From: Phoenix dactylifera
Taxonomy: Eukaryota; Streptophyta; Magnoliopsida; Arecales; Arecaceae
Length of the DNA stretch: 64,000 bases
Direction: 5' to 3'
NCBI RefSeq assembly: GCF_009389715.1
Contig: NC_052399.1
Span: 21,197,045 to 21,261,044 of the forward strand
Positions 11,590 to 24,577 of the stretch are shown here, one piece after another. The position numbers and the translations under genes were made by a program. The notes below the pieces were generated by a model. It was not told the origin of the DNA and did no database searches. It saw only the letters and a list, made by a program, of their open reading frames with translations. How positions within the stretch are numbered: the first letter of the stretch is position 1; the number at the start of each line of letters is the position of its first letter.

Positions 11590-13750
11590 TCAACTTGGTC
11601 TTAGTGATTCCTTTTTTCTAGAGGAACTGCGCCCCCTGAATCCAACAATGCTGAGCTTCGCAGCAGCAGCCTTCGCAGTTTGAGAGTTTTTACCCTTTAA
11701 GGATTCTCTCTTTCCACCACTAGTAGCAAGAGATTTTATTGGCCTTTTAAGTGCAGCACTCTTTCTTGCCTTAGTGGGTGCTGATCTTTTACCTGTTATG
11801 GTTGCTTTTCTCCCAACTTTGCTCTTCTTGTTTGCAGCTTTTATAATGCTAGAGTTCTTTCCCTTTCGATCCACCGGTATTGACTTGGCGGCATCCCTTC
11901 TGACATTGTTTACATTAAGAGATTCCAGGCTCTCATTTTTCTTGATGGCTTCTTCAATTCGAGTTGCTAAAGGAAGATCTTTCTTTGCAACAAGGCTTGT
12001 TACTTTGCCTGCATGAGGAAATTTGTAAAACAATAAGAATACACAGCGGAATCGTAGAGAAGGATAATATAAAAAGATAATGTCAACATAATCCTGTTAA
12101 CTATCATCTCTGTTTCAAGAACATGTCAGCACAAGAGCTGAAAAACTACAGAAATGGCTAAAAAAATAAATATAACAATCACAACAACTACATGCAGAAG
12201 CACATCTCTGCAATGGTGGCCCATCCAATTAAACAAAGAGGAAACATTGATACATAATTTCTTTTACTTCCATTTTTTTGTACCCCATCAACCTCATCAT
12301 ACGTGTAAGTTGAGATGACCATTCACGATGGTATTGCTTAGATTTTTATTACTGACATAAATTAATAAGCCAAAAGATGAAAAACAAGGTCCCTCCAAAA
12401 GATGAAGGTATGGTTGCCAATCAAAAAGTTTAAAAATCGTGGTTTACGAGCCAATTCAGGTCAGCCAGGAAATAAATGCTCCATCCAAAACAAAATCATT
12501 TTGGTTAATCTACACCAAAACTCATAGAAAACATCAAAAAGAAATTGCATAACACAAGATGCAGAAAATCAGAAAATATCTAATAAAGCATTAAGAGGTT
12601 GCCTATATCAGGAATGCTCGTGAATTTAACACCAATGTCAAGTTCATTAATGCAAGCCTTAAATTCACACAGTGTGGATTTGATATTTGATACGGTATTC
12701 AAGTCAAAAAATTTAATACAAAAACATAAACCAATAGAACTGAGTAATCAAACATTAGAACATGTCAGTATTTTCTACTTGGAGAGTATCTCTACAAACA
12801 TCACTAAAAATCAGGTGTTAAATTTGAGAGTATCGCTTTCTCTTCACTCCCCCCCCCCTCCCCCTCCTTGAGGATTTCCACATCTCCACTCTAAGAAAAT
12901 CAAGACAACTTATCAAACTTCTAAATCAGTAACAAGAAATCTAAGCTCTAGTTCATGAAGAGAGAAGGAAAGAAGAAGAGAATTCGGTGAAGGCATTAAA
13001 TCAGAACTTCAGAAACAGAAGATCAACAAAAAAAAGAGTAAGAACATTTGTTGACATCATATCTACAGTTGCAAAAGTTGAACAAAGTATCATTCATATG
13101 CAAAAAAAAAAAAAGATAGTTTAGCTCAGTGTATAATGCAATTAATGGCATGTGAAAAAATAGATAAACACATTTCACATAAGCAGACCTTTGGCACCCA
13201 TCCGAGCAGTTCTTCCAGTACGATGGAGGTAATCAATCTAGAATCACATAAGAATGAATAATTCAAGCTCAAAGCTAAGGAGAGTAAAAACTAGTAAAAA
13301 TTGTGGATCTAAGAGTCAAGAAGAAAAGCAGCACCCACAGAATTCAGTGGAAAGTCGAACATGATAACATGGTCGACATCTAAATCAAGTCCTCTTGCAG
13401 CCAAGTCTGTGCACACCAATGTTGGGCAATCCCCTTCCTCACTCTTAAACTTTTTCAGGTTTTCAACTCTGGCATCAAAAACATATTTCTTGATAAATAT
13501 TTTTGATACCTTAAAATCTCAATTGTGAAAATGTCCTCTTTAGGTAATATAGTGAATATCTCTTCTTTAAATAATATAATGAGCATAATATTTTAAGAAA
13601 ACTTTACACCAGTTATATACTTAAAAAAAAAAAAAAACTATGCAACTACACATACAAAACATATCATAGACATTATGGTATGATCTTTTGGCAAACTTGC
13701 AGCAAAAAGATAAAAGAATTGATATGGATATTGTCATAGTATCATAGACA

Positions 13751-13808
<58 letters not shown>

Positions 13809-16800
13809 ATTCTCTATATAGAACGATCTTGCTGCACTTAAAAATCATGATAGACGCACAAGCAGGAGTTAAGCATAAGAAGGAAGGGAACAATCATAAC
13901 ATGCGCAGCGAGTTCAGAGAAGGGAAAGGACTAAAAGTAGTATACTAGCAAAGAAATTAAAGGGAACAAGTATTACTTATAAATTTTGAAAAAAAAATAC
14001 TGATATGGTGCACAAGTACAGAATATGAAAAGGAAATACTTGGTGCAAGCTCAAAATGAAATAAAAGGCATCTGAATGATTTTTGGTTTTAAAGAAGACC
14101 TAAAAGTGAGCCAAGAAAACTCTCACTGTAGCTACATGAAGCATGATTAGCAATTAGAGATCACAGATATGGCAAGTGATGAACGCAGAAGTGCACATCC
14201 TTTAGGAAGTCGCCAAGTGAAAGTGTGAATGCTCAAGTGATCCTTTAAACCACTGATGCTGATATAACTGCCAGTTAGGAAGTCTAACAAGGCAAGCTAT
14301 TAAGGACACTAGGTTACATGCAGCAACAACTTGTCTGTCAATCACTTCCCCTCCACAATGTGCATATAGCTGGCTTTTATTTCATTTATTTGTGTCGTAA
14401 GTATTCTATAGCTTGATACCTATTTAGGGTTACATATAAATAGCCCATTTAGGCCCTGTCCTGCATCAACATTGTTGGCTACTTAAATAATTCACGTTTG
14501 CATCTGAATATATCTTCTCTTCCTGTTAAATGAAAATCCTATGTATCAGTCTAAATTGTGCATTTTTTCTAAACTTATTTCCTTACTTTAAGTACATGTG
14601 CACTTAATGTTTTGAAGGTTCCATAAATATTCAATAAATTTATTCTATATTTTTAACTTTATAACATTCCTTTTTAGCTAAGGCAGAAATCACTCTCTTT
14701 TTTTTAACTTAAATAATTCAGGTTTATCACTAAATCTTTAGTTATCATTCATTGATGATAGTCCAGACAATAGATATGAAGTTCCATGCAAGAAATCACT
14801 CCAAAATAAGGGTTTAAATCTTGGTACTGGGCCCTGTCTTGGTTTGCTCCTGGAACAGTAATGGTACTGAGACAACAAGACAATACGGTCGGATGGTTCA
14901 AAATAGTTAGTAGTAACAGGGATTTTGGGGGGTGGGAGGACATAATACATATATCAATAATATTTCAATTTTATAAAATAATAAACAATTATTTGGTATT
15001 GTTTCATCAAACACAAAGAAAATTAGACTCCTAGCTAATAATACAGTATATTATATATGACATACATATTTTTACAAATGAATCAATTTTCTTCTTTCGA
15101 ATCTAAATGGTTATACTTCCAAATAATTGTTCCCAGATCTTGAAATACACAAATAACCTTATCACTTCATTGATAACAGGGATAAAAGTATTAAAAGGAT
15201 TTAATCAAGACTTGAAAGTTATATTCGACAAATTCAAAATGAAAAATAGCAATAGACAACAACCAATAGATTGTGTAGTTGCATATTTTCTTTGAAAGAT
15301 ATGTGTGTGTGTAATTTAATAATAAAAGAAATAGTAAACAAAAGAGAAAGGAATAACTTGCTTTGAGTGATAAAATTATGTTCTATCTATCGGATTGATG
15401 TAGTAGAAAAGATATAAACAGATTAGAGGATAAGAGGGACAAAGCCAAGTTGATGCTAGGAGTCGCTGGACTATAAAAAAAATGAGAGAAAAAGTTGTGT
15501 AGCTCTACAGAGGTAGATTGTGGAGCCATGATGGTTGTGGCCTTCTCATAATTAACATTGTAAGCAATTAGTATATTTCCAAATCCACCCTTTACTCACA
15601 TGTGGATAAATCCTCCAATTAAGGTGTTGGTTGGTGATCCTAATTTAGTCGATTTTTTATAAAACTTTTATTTGGATTCTCACAAAAAATTTTGAGAAAA
15701 ACCTAGAGCATTATCTTATTTAGAAATTCAAAATATCGCATGAAAATTTTGAGATGCGAAAATTTAGGAAAGTGGGATAAGCCGGTTGGTATTTTGGGAA
15801 AAAGAATGCAGAAATTTAGGAAAGCAGGATAAGCCGGTTGGTATTTTGGGAAAAAGAATGCAGAAATTTAGGAAAGCAGGATAAGCCGTTGGTATTTTGG
15901 GAAAAAAGATGAGTGTGTGTTGGGGCGTGGGGGGGATTCCAGATTCCAAGTAAATAGGAATTTTGGAAAATATACTTGCGAAAGGCAGATTATTAAGGTA
16001 CTTTTCCCAATACTTGGAGAGCCATGGTCCCCACCAACCCCTTTAGATCCACCCCTAAGTAACAACAAGAACAAAACTTAAAAAAAAAAAAAAAAAAACC
16101 GTTTTTGTCCCAACCATCCCAAATGCAAGCGCAACTAAGACAAGTGAGATGGGCCGGGACAGTCAGGAGAGAGAACCACTGTCCCATACCCATCTCAGTC
16201 ATGTTTTCTTATCGGAAGGCACGGCACCAAGGATATCGTCCCATTTCAATGGGACCTAAATCCTTGCTCCAGAGATGTCATGGGCATGCACTCTGTCAGT
16301 AATATGAATTGCATCATCAAACTAATTAGCAATAGCTATTGGAAGATTGAGATTGATCAAAAAAAATGTAATATCAAGTAGTATCACTCAGCAACTTGAA
16401 CTGGAACTGAAATCTGGCATTACCATGGGGCAACATAAGCATTTTTCCAAGATGTCACATGTATCTACCAAAGATTACCTTTGTGCACAGCTAAATAATG
16501 AAAACAAACTTTGAATAAATGGGCTTACGAATGGAATCATTTATTAGCAGTGTACGACCAGTATTGATAATTTAATGTTCAATATAAAGTCACAATTCCT
16601 TTTCAACTACCAGCAAACTGCACCACAGTAATATACAGTAACCAGAACCAATCAACTAACCTTTCCTCTGCTGGCACCTCCCCATGGTAATTTACCGTGA
16701 ATATCTGGTTTTCAGTTAGAAAATGATCCACGGCACGACTTGAATTCAGTGTATTGCAGAACACCATCACCCTATTTCCCTTTGCCAGACTTGGCTCAAG

Positions 16801-19800
16801 AACCTGCCATGACTCATGACACATTATTTTCAGAAAGTTTGCATGTTGGAAAGCGCCATACTTTCTGATATTTAAGCATTCATCGTCAATGCAAAAAATG
16901 GTCGACACCAAATGCAAGGATTGCAGATGGACTAGAATTAAGGAACCAAATATAGATACATTATAAGCCTAGAATTTGAGTACCAAAGTGTATCAGTCTG
17001 TACAAGCAATACCATGCAATACTAGTTAGGCACAAGTACTGGGATGCTCCTAGTCCATGTCAACAAGTAGTACATCATCTCAATTTTGTTGTGCCGGCAC
17101 CAAGCAATGTACGAGGTGTCGGTATGATATTGTATAGTACCAGCAAGGGTATCATTAATCAACCCTTGCTATAAGCATAACTTGAATATTTTGAATATTA
17201 TGTTCTAAATTTTTGGCTAGCATCTATAGTTTAGTGTAGTCCTAATATTAAAGTATGATTATGGACTTCGTGGGCAGGAAAAACTACATAAGTTTTTGAA
17301 AATTGGGTGGCTTGTAAGCTTCGTATGAAAGCGTGAATTTCAAACTTGAATAATAACTAAAACTAGTTTCTAGTTATTAGATACATGTCTTCCTAGTTTT
17401 CAATTCTTTCCCTCTTCTATTCAGACCTTTAATGCCAAGGATCCTACAAAGTCACAATCTCCAAGTTCAAAAATCTTGCAAAAGACAATGTCAAAATATT
17501 AAGGCATTATTAGCAGATTAATAAAGATATTTGCATTAGAAAACCACATTTCTCTAAAATACTCCATCCCAATATTATCATCAGACTTAAGCATTTTCAG
17601 CCCAACCTGCCAAACCCATCCCAGCACAGCCTGATTTGGGCGGGCCTGGGGGCCCGAGCATTGGCTAGGAATTTTGAGCCAATGGAAATTCCCCTCAGGC
17701 CTAGGCTGGTCCAAATTATATAGGCCCATCTTGAAATTATACATAACAAAAAGCTGCCTTTCGCTTTCCCAATCCATCTCGTTCCTAATCCCCTTCCTCT
17801 CACTCCGTCCACCTCACCACAACCTCTTGCCTCCTCCCTCCTCTTCTGTTATATTGAAGATCTCATCAAGTTCCCGTCACTCTATCTCTCTCTCCATCTC
17901 GCTTCACCCACCTCCTTCGTCCACTGGCCATCTCTTTCCTTCCCTTTGCATGCCTCCCTGACATGGCCACTGCACTCGCCCTCGAATGATCCAGATTAAG
18001 CTGAATTGGTCTGAGGTTTGGGCTGTAGGAGCCGATCCATGTCAGGTTCAAGCCAGCATTTTTGGCCTTCAATATGCAGCTTAGAGCCAACCCAATCCCG
18101 AATGCTTAGGTACAATTGTCTTGTGTTGGGAATCCTTTAGTAAGATAAGGTCTCTTTCTTGATAAAAATGTTGTAAAGGCAACATTAGTAAAACTTCATC
18201 TAACCTTCATCTTTTAAAGTCATATCCCAAAGAGGGCACCAAAAGTAGAAGGAAACACAAAGATAGACAGCGTATCAAGAGAGCTAGATGCATAACTTTA
18301 TGTTTATTCAATTCTCAACAATACAAATAATCATGTTTCTTCTCTTAAGTTGACAATACTTAATTAACCTTTTTCTTAATTAAAAATAACCTTCCACACT
18401 TCTAACAGCACATTAGATCTAGATAGAACTTTTCATTCTCATATGAAAAAAACAAATTGGGGGCCTACAAACATCTTCGCGCCAAAAGTAACATGCAGCA
18501 GAAAGTTGTACAGATTATTTACATGTGAAATACTGAAAAACTCTAAAATTTGGTTGGAAAACTAAGTTTCGCGCATGGAGCAAAAACACCAATATCTCCA
18601 CCAAAAGAAAATGTGTAACATTGTCCCCGTATCATCTGACAAGAGCATAAAGCACAAAGGTAACAAGTAAAAAACAACAGCAGGCAATTGATATGTAAAC
18701 AACACGAGATAATTATCAAGTTGTGTAAGAAGCTAATAATTATATTCGTAACTATTTTGTGTCTTGTATATCAAAACTAAAATGAGAGTATTTCAATAAA
18801 TAATCATAATATAATTCTTTCTACTAAGAAAATTTTTAGTACAGGTAATATCAAGGTTTGCCATCTTGGAACCGAACCTCATACCGATATCATCCTATTT
18901 ACGGTGTCGGTACACGCGATATAATACCCGGTTCAACATACAGCTACAATTAATCACATATATATTTTTAGAGATATATATTAATTAGATTAAAGACCTT
19001 AAAATATAATCAATTTAATATTGAGCACAATTATTAAATACAGTTATTAATTCTTTATCCCAATTCTTAAGATCAAAATAATTTTCTCTGCTCATATTTC
19101 AAGCAACCAATGGCAAAAGTTGGGCATTAAGGCATAGCATATATCTCGCACATATTATATATGGTAAGACAACATGGTAATTAACATGATTGCATCCTTT
19201 GTATGGAGTTAAGTGGCACCGACAAATTCCTAGATATGTCCAAATTCATAAATCAGAAGAATTAGCAAAACTAGGCATGTTGATCTCAATAATATAACTT
19301 AGCTGAATTTAAGAGGTACTATGTTCAACCATCCACATGTTTGTATATGGACAAGATTACCAATTCACAAGTATGTTAATAAAAATAAAAGCACATTAAA
19401 TTGTCTGAAAGTCTGACCTGCAGAAGAGCGTCCAGCTTGTTTTCAACACCAGAAAGTTTGATAAAATCATGCCTTGCAGATGCAACTTTCTTGTGCAAAG
19501 TGGATGTATGCAAATGGATTATTCCTTGAAATTCCTCATCAATCAGTTTTTGCACTGCCTGCAACGCATTGACAGGTCAAGGATCCCAGTTAAAAAGAAG
19601 AATGTGAATTAGAGAAGGGGGGGGGGGGGTGCGGAATCAGTTTCATTAGCTGACTGCTAACTTTTTATGACAAGCCATGGGCTGAGAATATAACATCATT
19701 GTGCCATAACAAACACCCTAGAGTGATCAGAGGCTTTCAAATGAATATGATGGAATCACACAAAAGGCAGAAGCATATGACTACAATAAATAGCCCTTGG

Positions 19801-21664
19801 TTTTAGAAATATGCAAGGAAGAGTGTTAGGTTTCAACTAAAATTTGGAATAACCTTCGTCATGGTTGCAGCAACCAAAACAGTTTGAAATCCATGGTCAC
19901 CAGGTTTTGCTGCACGGTTCTTTAATGGACCAAGAAACTTGCGAATGTCAGGACCAAAACCTCGATCAAACATCGTATCTGCCTCATCCAAAACCTGCAT
20001 GCATAATGCCAATTCCACTTACTAGTCAACAGCATTCATGAAAACATATTTAGATTGCACACCAGTTCCAAGATAAAAAATCAAAGGAGTTGTTATGAGT
20101 CGTAAATATAACCCACCAAGTACTTGATATCCCCATAAACCATGTTCCCATCCTCAATATGCTGCAGAACCCTTCCAGGGGTCCCAACAACCATATCAAT
20201 TGGAGTATTTAGTGAATCTTCTTGAGGTCTTAAACGGCCACCTCCGCTTATCATGGTCGACCGAAATCGTGCATGGTGACCTATAGACTTCGCAACATGG
20301 AAGACCTGCAATTTTACCCCATAGTTTATTCCTTTCCAGTGCATAGTCTATTATATATTGAGGCACAAACTTTGAAAAGCATTCCCAACCTGCTCACATA
20401 GCTCCCTTGTGGGACAAAGCACAACTGCTCTAGGACGCCTCGGTTTCATCAGCATGCCTGACAAGGCTTCATCACGCCTCATTAGCTGCAGAACAGTTAG
20501 CTCAATTTAAGTATTTTTCAGATTAATCCAACCAAATATGTGGCCCACAAAACGTGAAAGCAGTTCTATTCTGGTATACAGAATTTAAATATGCAGCATG
20601 TTAGCCAAAATATGTCCTAAAGAGGATGTAAAATAATAATAATAACAGCTCTGCATCAGATAAATTACCCGTGAAATATCTAATACAAGAATTGTTTTCT
20701 AAAACTCTTTAAACTTCCAATGAACATTGGGGTTATCAAATAGGTTGTGGCCTTTGTATCAGAAAGAAAACATGCTAATCTCATGGTACGAACAAAAAGA
20801 GAATAGTCTTATCAATCCTTTAAAGTAAGGATCATCAAAGATTATAAATGAATGCTCAGAGACACAAAGACCTCTTAAACAACAGCAAGATACTATTTTA
20901 TCAAACAAATCAATGGCGGACTTGAAACAAGAACTCAACATGTGAAACCCCCAAATCAAAAATTGTAAGTATAACGGAAACAAGAGCCAAGAAATGGATT
21001 TCTCTGATGATTATACTAATTAAACCACAGCAAGATTAATTCTTTTATCAGACACGTCGAGGTAAAAAAAAAGTTCAAGAAACTCATGCATGTTAACTTG
21101 GCTGAAACTCAAAATCCGTAAATAAAAAAAAGATAGACGGGTCAGGAAGACCTGAACAATAGGCAGCATATAAGCCAGGGTCTTCCCGGACCCTGTGTGA
21201 GAGCCCAAGACAACGCTCCTCCCCTCGAGCACCGCCGGCACCCCGATGCACTGGATCTCCGTTGGCACCGAGATCCCCATCTCCTTGGCGGCCCTCATCA
21301 CCTCCTCGCCGAGACCCAGCTCCTCGAAGCTTGAAGCCATCACGCTCTTCTTTTCCTTCTTCTTCTCGACGGGTGCGGTAACAGGAGCCAGGGAAGCAGG
21401 GGAAGAGGGCGTTCTCTTGGCAGTGTCTTTGAGGTGCCTGACCCGAAGGCGCTCTAGGAGGAGGGATTTCCGGAGGGACTGCGTGTCCTGCTCGGCCTCG
21501 GCGGCGGGCCCGGTGGAGAGGCAGCGGGTCCGATTAGACCGTAGATAAACCCTAGGCAGCGAGGGGCGGGCTCGGGCGGAGGAGAAGAGGACGGAGGAGG
21601 AGGAGAAGGAGAGGGAGAGGAGGGCTCTTCCGGTCCCTCCGCCGCCGGCCATAGCTGCTGTCAC
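11590..21664 (-). CDS. RH39: DEAD-box ATP-dependent RNA helicase 39, organelle-targeted
   Basis: Nine exons: 21664-21152, 20485-20390, 20305-20117, 19994-19854, 19558-19418, 16803-16661, 13468-13339, 13237-13189 and 12008-11590. All junctions are GT/AG and phases agree, giving 606 residues. The N-terminus is Ser/Arg-rich like a transit peptide. Motifs in order: Q motif ([10 protein letters not shown], 134-143), I (GSHTGSGKT, 154-162), Ia (PTRELCEQ, 196-203), TPGR (245-248), II (DEAD, 269-272), III as AAT instead of SAT (about 308-310), IV (VMVFCNT), V ([11 protein letters not shown]) and VI ([10 protein letters not shown]). A Lys/Ser-rich basic tail ends in [12 protein letters not shown]. Helicase core and tail match my recollection of Arabidopsis RH39 (about 620 residues), a chloroplast protein needed for the hidden break of 23S rRNA; that role is transferred by homology. 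A second ATG four codons in could also be the start. Confidence 0.93.
13764..13806. repeat. (TG)n microsatellite in RH39 intron 6
   Basis: About 20 TG dinucleotides follow a short AT run. It lies in the 3.2-kb intron between the exons at 16661 and 13468. Confidence 0.95.
15756..15910. repeat. 52-bp minisatellite, three copies
   Basis: Units start at 15756, 15808 and 15860 with a period of 52 bp. Each contains AATTTAGGAAAG, GATAAGCCG and TTGGTATTTTGGGAAAAA. Copies 2 and 3 are almost identical. It lies inside RH39 intron 6. Confidence 0.9.
17580..18110. repeat. GC-rich insert in RH39 intron 5
   Basis: About 500 bp of distinctly higher GC sits within an AT-rich 2.6-kb intron (16804-19417). It has C/T-rich stretches (about 17760-17950) flanked by segments rich in GGCC-type words. 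No protein domain is recognised in either strand. It looks like an inserted repeat rather than intron-native sequence, but the class is unknown. Confidence 0.35.
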
Positions 21665-23047
21665 CGAGACCCGCCGGTTGGATGGGGTGGGGTTCTTGAA
21701 TCCAGGGAGGGCGTGGATTGTTGGATATTCATATGTAAGGGTGCTATGCTATCCGGTATACGGTATTCCAAGTTTGCTACCGCGGCGTGGTGTTAATTTC
21801 GGCCCAAGCTTGAGCAGCATGCTAACAGTTTGTTTGAAAGATATAGTAAAAATTTAATATCATTTAAGACTTTTATTTCATTGTTATATTTTAATTATAC
21901 GGTAGGAATACACGCCATTCTTATATGAATTAAACAATTATCTATTATATATAATAATAATTAAAATAATATAATATATAATTTATTTTTATATTTTTAT
22001 TTTCTAGCTAATTTGTGTCGATCTCATTTCTCAATTGGGCGGACAAAACTTAAGCCAATTCAGGAGCAAGTTTGTCGCTTACTTGCCCTATCTTCATTGT
22101 AATTAGAGGAGCAATACTAGTTTCTTTTTTTTTTAGTTACTAAATGAACTAGACTTGATTAAAATTTCTTTTAGCTTATTTTATTTTATTCCAACACCGC
22201 ATTTTGATGATCTTATCCTAGATTGTAAGAAACTTAGGGTATTTTTGTAATGCAATTATTTTACAGGATCATAATGGTTGTATTTCAGATGTCATTCATG
22301 ACTACTCGGGTCATACTTGCTCTTGGAGCTGCCCTTGCATGTGAGAAGTTAATCTATGTGATCGAACTACATTTTGCTTAAGAGGGAGTGACGTTCCTCA
22401 AGATTCCTAAGATTATTATTAAGAAGGATTCTTCTATTGTAATCTCTTGGATTGATAGGCACGGCAACTTCATTCATGGGTATCTAATGAAGATTAGGAG
22501 TTTGCCATTCAATATAGTTTAAGCCATTCATACTCCAAGGGAAGGTAATCAAGTTGTGGATCACCTCGCAAACATGGCATAAGTTGAAGCCAAGTTCTGA
22601 AATTTCCCTCTGCTATTACATGGTGGATGCTAGTTCTACTTCATTACTGGATCTATAATATATATTCTACAAACAATATATTTATTGTATTTACCTCTTA
22701 CTAATATATAATAAGAATTCTCAATTGGCCAATTGCAATTGAAAGTTTCCCTAAATCTCACATGTAACCATGTGATGCAAGGAGTCACATAATCTTTCTA
22801 TTTTTCAATGTGTTTACGTTATTGTATGTTTGATCATTCCATTAGTTATCTCACAAATCACCAACAGCCTTCTGTCAATGGTAGAAGCCATCATGGAATT
22901 TCAAGAAAGAATGTCTTCTTCAAGTATTTGACCGGGAAAAATCAATTTTTAAATAATTTAATCGTTCGTCAATCACCATGGGATTGTACGGCCAAGCCAA
23001 CGGATGCGATGCAGGCTCGCCAAAGGTCCAGCGCTTGAGGCCAGTTT
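21665..23047. other. Intergenic region between RH39 and the U1 gene
   Basis: It holds the RH39 promoter side (transcribed leftward), an AT-rich stretch at 21840-22010 and a LINE fragment at about 22290-22640. No other gene is recognised. Confidence 0.5.
22290..22640 (+). mobile_element. LINE RNase H fragment
   Basis: Codons near 22529-22580 encode HTPREGNQVVDHLANMA, the terminal helix of the RNase H-like domain in plant LINE polyproteins. Stops interrupt the frame upstream and downstream, so it is a remnant. It differs in sequence from the copies at 7021, 7690 and 30140 and probably belongs to another LINE lineage. Confidence 0.6.
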
Positions 23048-23048
23048 A

Positions 23049-23059
23049 GTCCCATATCG
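23049..23059 (+). promoter_or_regulatory. USE (upstream sequence element) of the U1 gene
   Basis: GTCCCATATCG matches the plant snRNA upstream sequence element RTCCCACATCG with one change (C to T at the seventh base). It lies about 75 bp upstream of the U1 5' end, the known position for plant snRNA genes. Confidence 0.88.
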
Positions 23060-23091
23060 GGAATGGTGGAAATACGAAGGGCAACCACCAG

Positions 23092-23097
23092 TATAAG
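23092..23097 (+). promoter_or_regulatory. TATA box of the U1 gene
   Basis: TATAAG begins 32 bp upstream of the U1 5' end and 32 nt after the end of the USE. In plants a USE-TATA gap of about 33-34 nt specifies RNA polymerase II and a gap about one helical turn shorter specifies polymerase III, so this gene is predicted to be Pol II transcribed, as expected for U1. Confidence 0.85.
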
Positions 23098-23123
23098 ATC
23101 AGATGGCTGTGTGACAAGAGGTC

Positions 23124-23285
23124 ATACTTACCTGGACGGGGTCGATGGGTGATCAAGAAGGCCCATGGCCTGGAGCAGCGGCCCTCATTGCACTTAGAGG
23201 GAGCGCTGTTCTACCATCTCCCCAAGTGGGAGAGTGGACGTCATAATTTGTGCAAGAGGGGGTACGCGTTCGCGCGGCCCCTGCC
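23124..23285 (+). ncRNA. U1: U1 spliceosomal snRNA
   Basis: The transcript begins with ATACTTACCTG, the invariant sequence that pairs with 5' splice sites. Stem-loop I follows with the plant loop GATCAAGAAG (the U1-70K site). Stem-loop II carries the U1A-type loop ATTGCACTT at about 23187-23195. Stem-loop III is CTCCCCAAGTGGGAG, about 23217-23231. An Sm-like site AATTTGTG lies near 23244-23251. Terminal stem-loop IV is a GGGG...GCGTTCGCGC...CCCC hairpin ending near 23285. The total of about 160 nt suits plant U1. A loose 3'-box-like CA...TTTTAAA follows. USE and TATA are correctly spaced, so the copy looks functional. I cannot exclude a mildly diverged variant because plant U1 genes are multicopy and often include variants. 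Confidence 0.93.
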
Positions 23286-23314
23286 AATCCTAATTTTAAA
23301 GACTTATTAACTAC

Positions 23315-23749
23315 GGGCTCGTTTGAAGGGGGGAAAAGTGTGGGCTGGAAAAGTAATGAAATGTCTCTTGTTTGGTTGGAGTTTTTAAAGGAGAGAGAAG
23401 GGAAAGTTGAATTCTCATGGAAATATGATTTCCTCATGGGAAAGTTACTTTCCCATGAGGCAGGAATTACTCCATTTTTACTTTTTTCCAAAAAGTCCCT
23501 TCAGCATTAAAGAAGCATTAAAGAGACATTAAAAACCTAATTTTTATTAAGAGCATAATAGAAATTATACATAACTTTCCTAGGAAAGTGGATGGCCAAC
23601 CAAACATAAGCACTTTGGAAATTTGTCACTTTCCCATGGTCAACCAAACATGCCAAAAGTATTTTCCTAGGCATCCTCTTCCCAGGAATTTGTTTCCCAG
23701 AAATCATATTCCTAGGAGGGAAAATGCTTCCCGCGAACCAAACGAGCCC
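23315..23749. mobile_element. MITE with GGGCTCGTTTG terminal inverted repeats
   Basis: GGGCTCGTTTG (23315-23325) is exactly inverted as CAAACGAGCCC (23739-23749). The ends are extended by purine-rich and pyrimidine-rich arms, including repeated TTTCCCATG/CATGGGAAAG-type words that would fold into a long hairpin. It has no coding capacity. It begins only about 30 bp downstream of the U1 RNA 3' end, so it may abut or disrupt the native 3' box region. No clear target duplication was found. Confidence 0.72.
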
Positions 23750-24577
23750 TTCGTCGCATTGCATTTACCTTGCATTGTTCTTACGAGGATGAGTGGGGTG
23801 GTGAATCATTCCAAGTTTTTGTGTTACGTTTGCATTAGATGCTTCTAAAGTTTGCTGCATCAGATTTAGGCTTGATAAATTGATGAAGGATACACTAAAA
23901 AAAATTATATATAATTATATTAATATATTATTGATTTAATTTATTATTTATGTGCTAAAATTTTTAATTATATAGTTATAAAATTTAATTTTTTTTAATT
24001 TATATTTTAATTTATATATTTAATTTGTATTTATTTTAAAATAAATATGAATATAAATATATTAATATCCAATTTCGATTGGTATACTTTAGCCTATCAT
24101 AACTCACTGCTCCTTTTCTAGGCACAGAAGGGATCGGGTTGTGACTTTCGTGTCTTTCTCACAGCATTATATGTGGGATCGCGCCTACATAGCTCTTCGA
24201 ACTATCTGATTCATTAGGTTAAACAGATCTCGAAGTTACAGTTGCCCGGTCCATCGGCGGACCCATGCAAGGGAAGGTGAATTTCTTTTGACGCCTATCC
24301 GCTTATACAAGAAGCAACAAAAACCACAATAACCAGTAAACAAATCAATAGTTTATAATAACTATTACAGTTGATAAGCAGATAAATGAGGAAAACAAAA
24401 CTGCCACAAGTAATAAACCAAGCCACAGGTTCTGGAACTTCACGAAATAAATGGTTTATTGCAGTTATTCGCAGTCGTATACATTCCGTGCTATAGTGAT
24501 GCATAAGTTACAGATCCAACCTAGTGTTTCCTCAAAAATTAAACACATTAGTCATGTTCCCTGGATACATCAAAGCT
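23750..24577. other. Spacer and probable HGPRT 3' UTR
   Basis: AT-rich sequence at 23890-24070 is followed by unassigned sequence. The last 200-300 bp probably represent the 3' UTR of the minus-strand HGPRT gene. No other gene is recognised. Confidence 0.45.

Noticed and set aside
23153-23510. Overlapping frames of 112 and 86 codons on both strands
   Set aside because: They lie over the U1 RNA and the adjacent MITE, and the GC content of the RNA explains the open frames.
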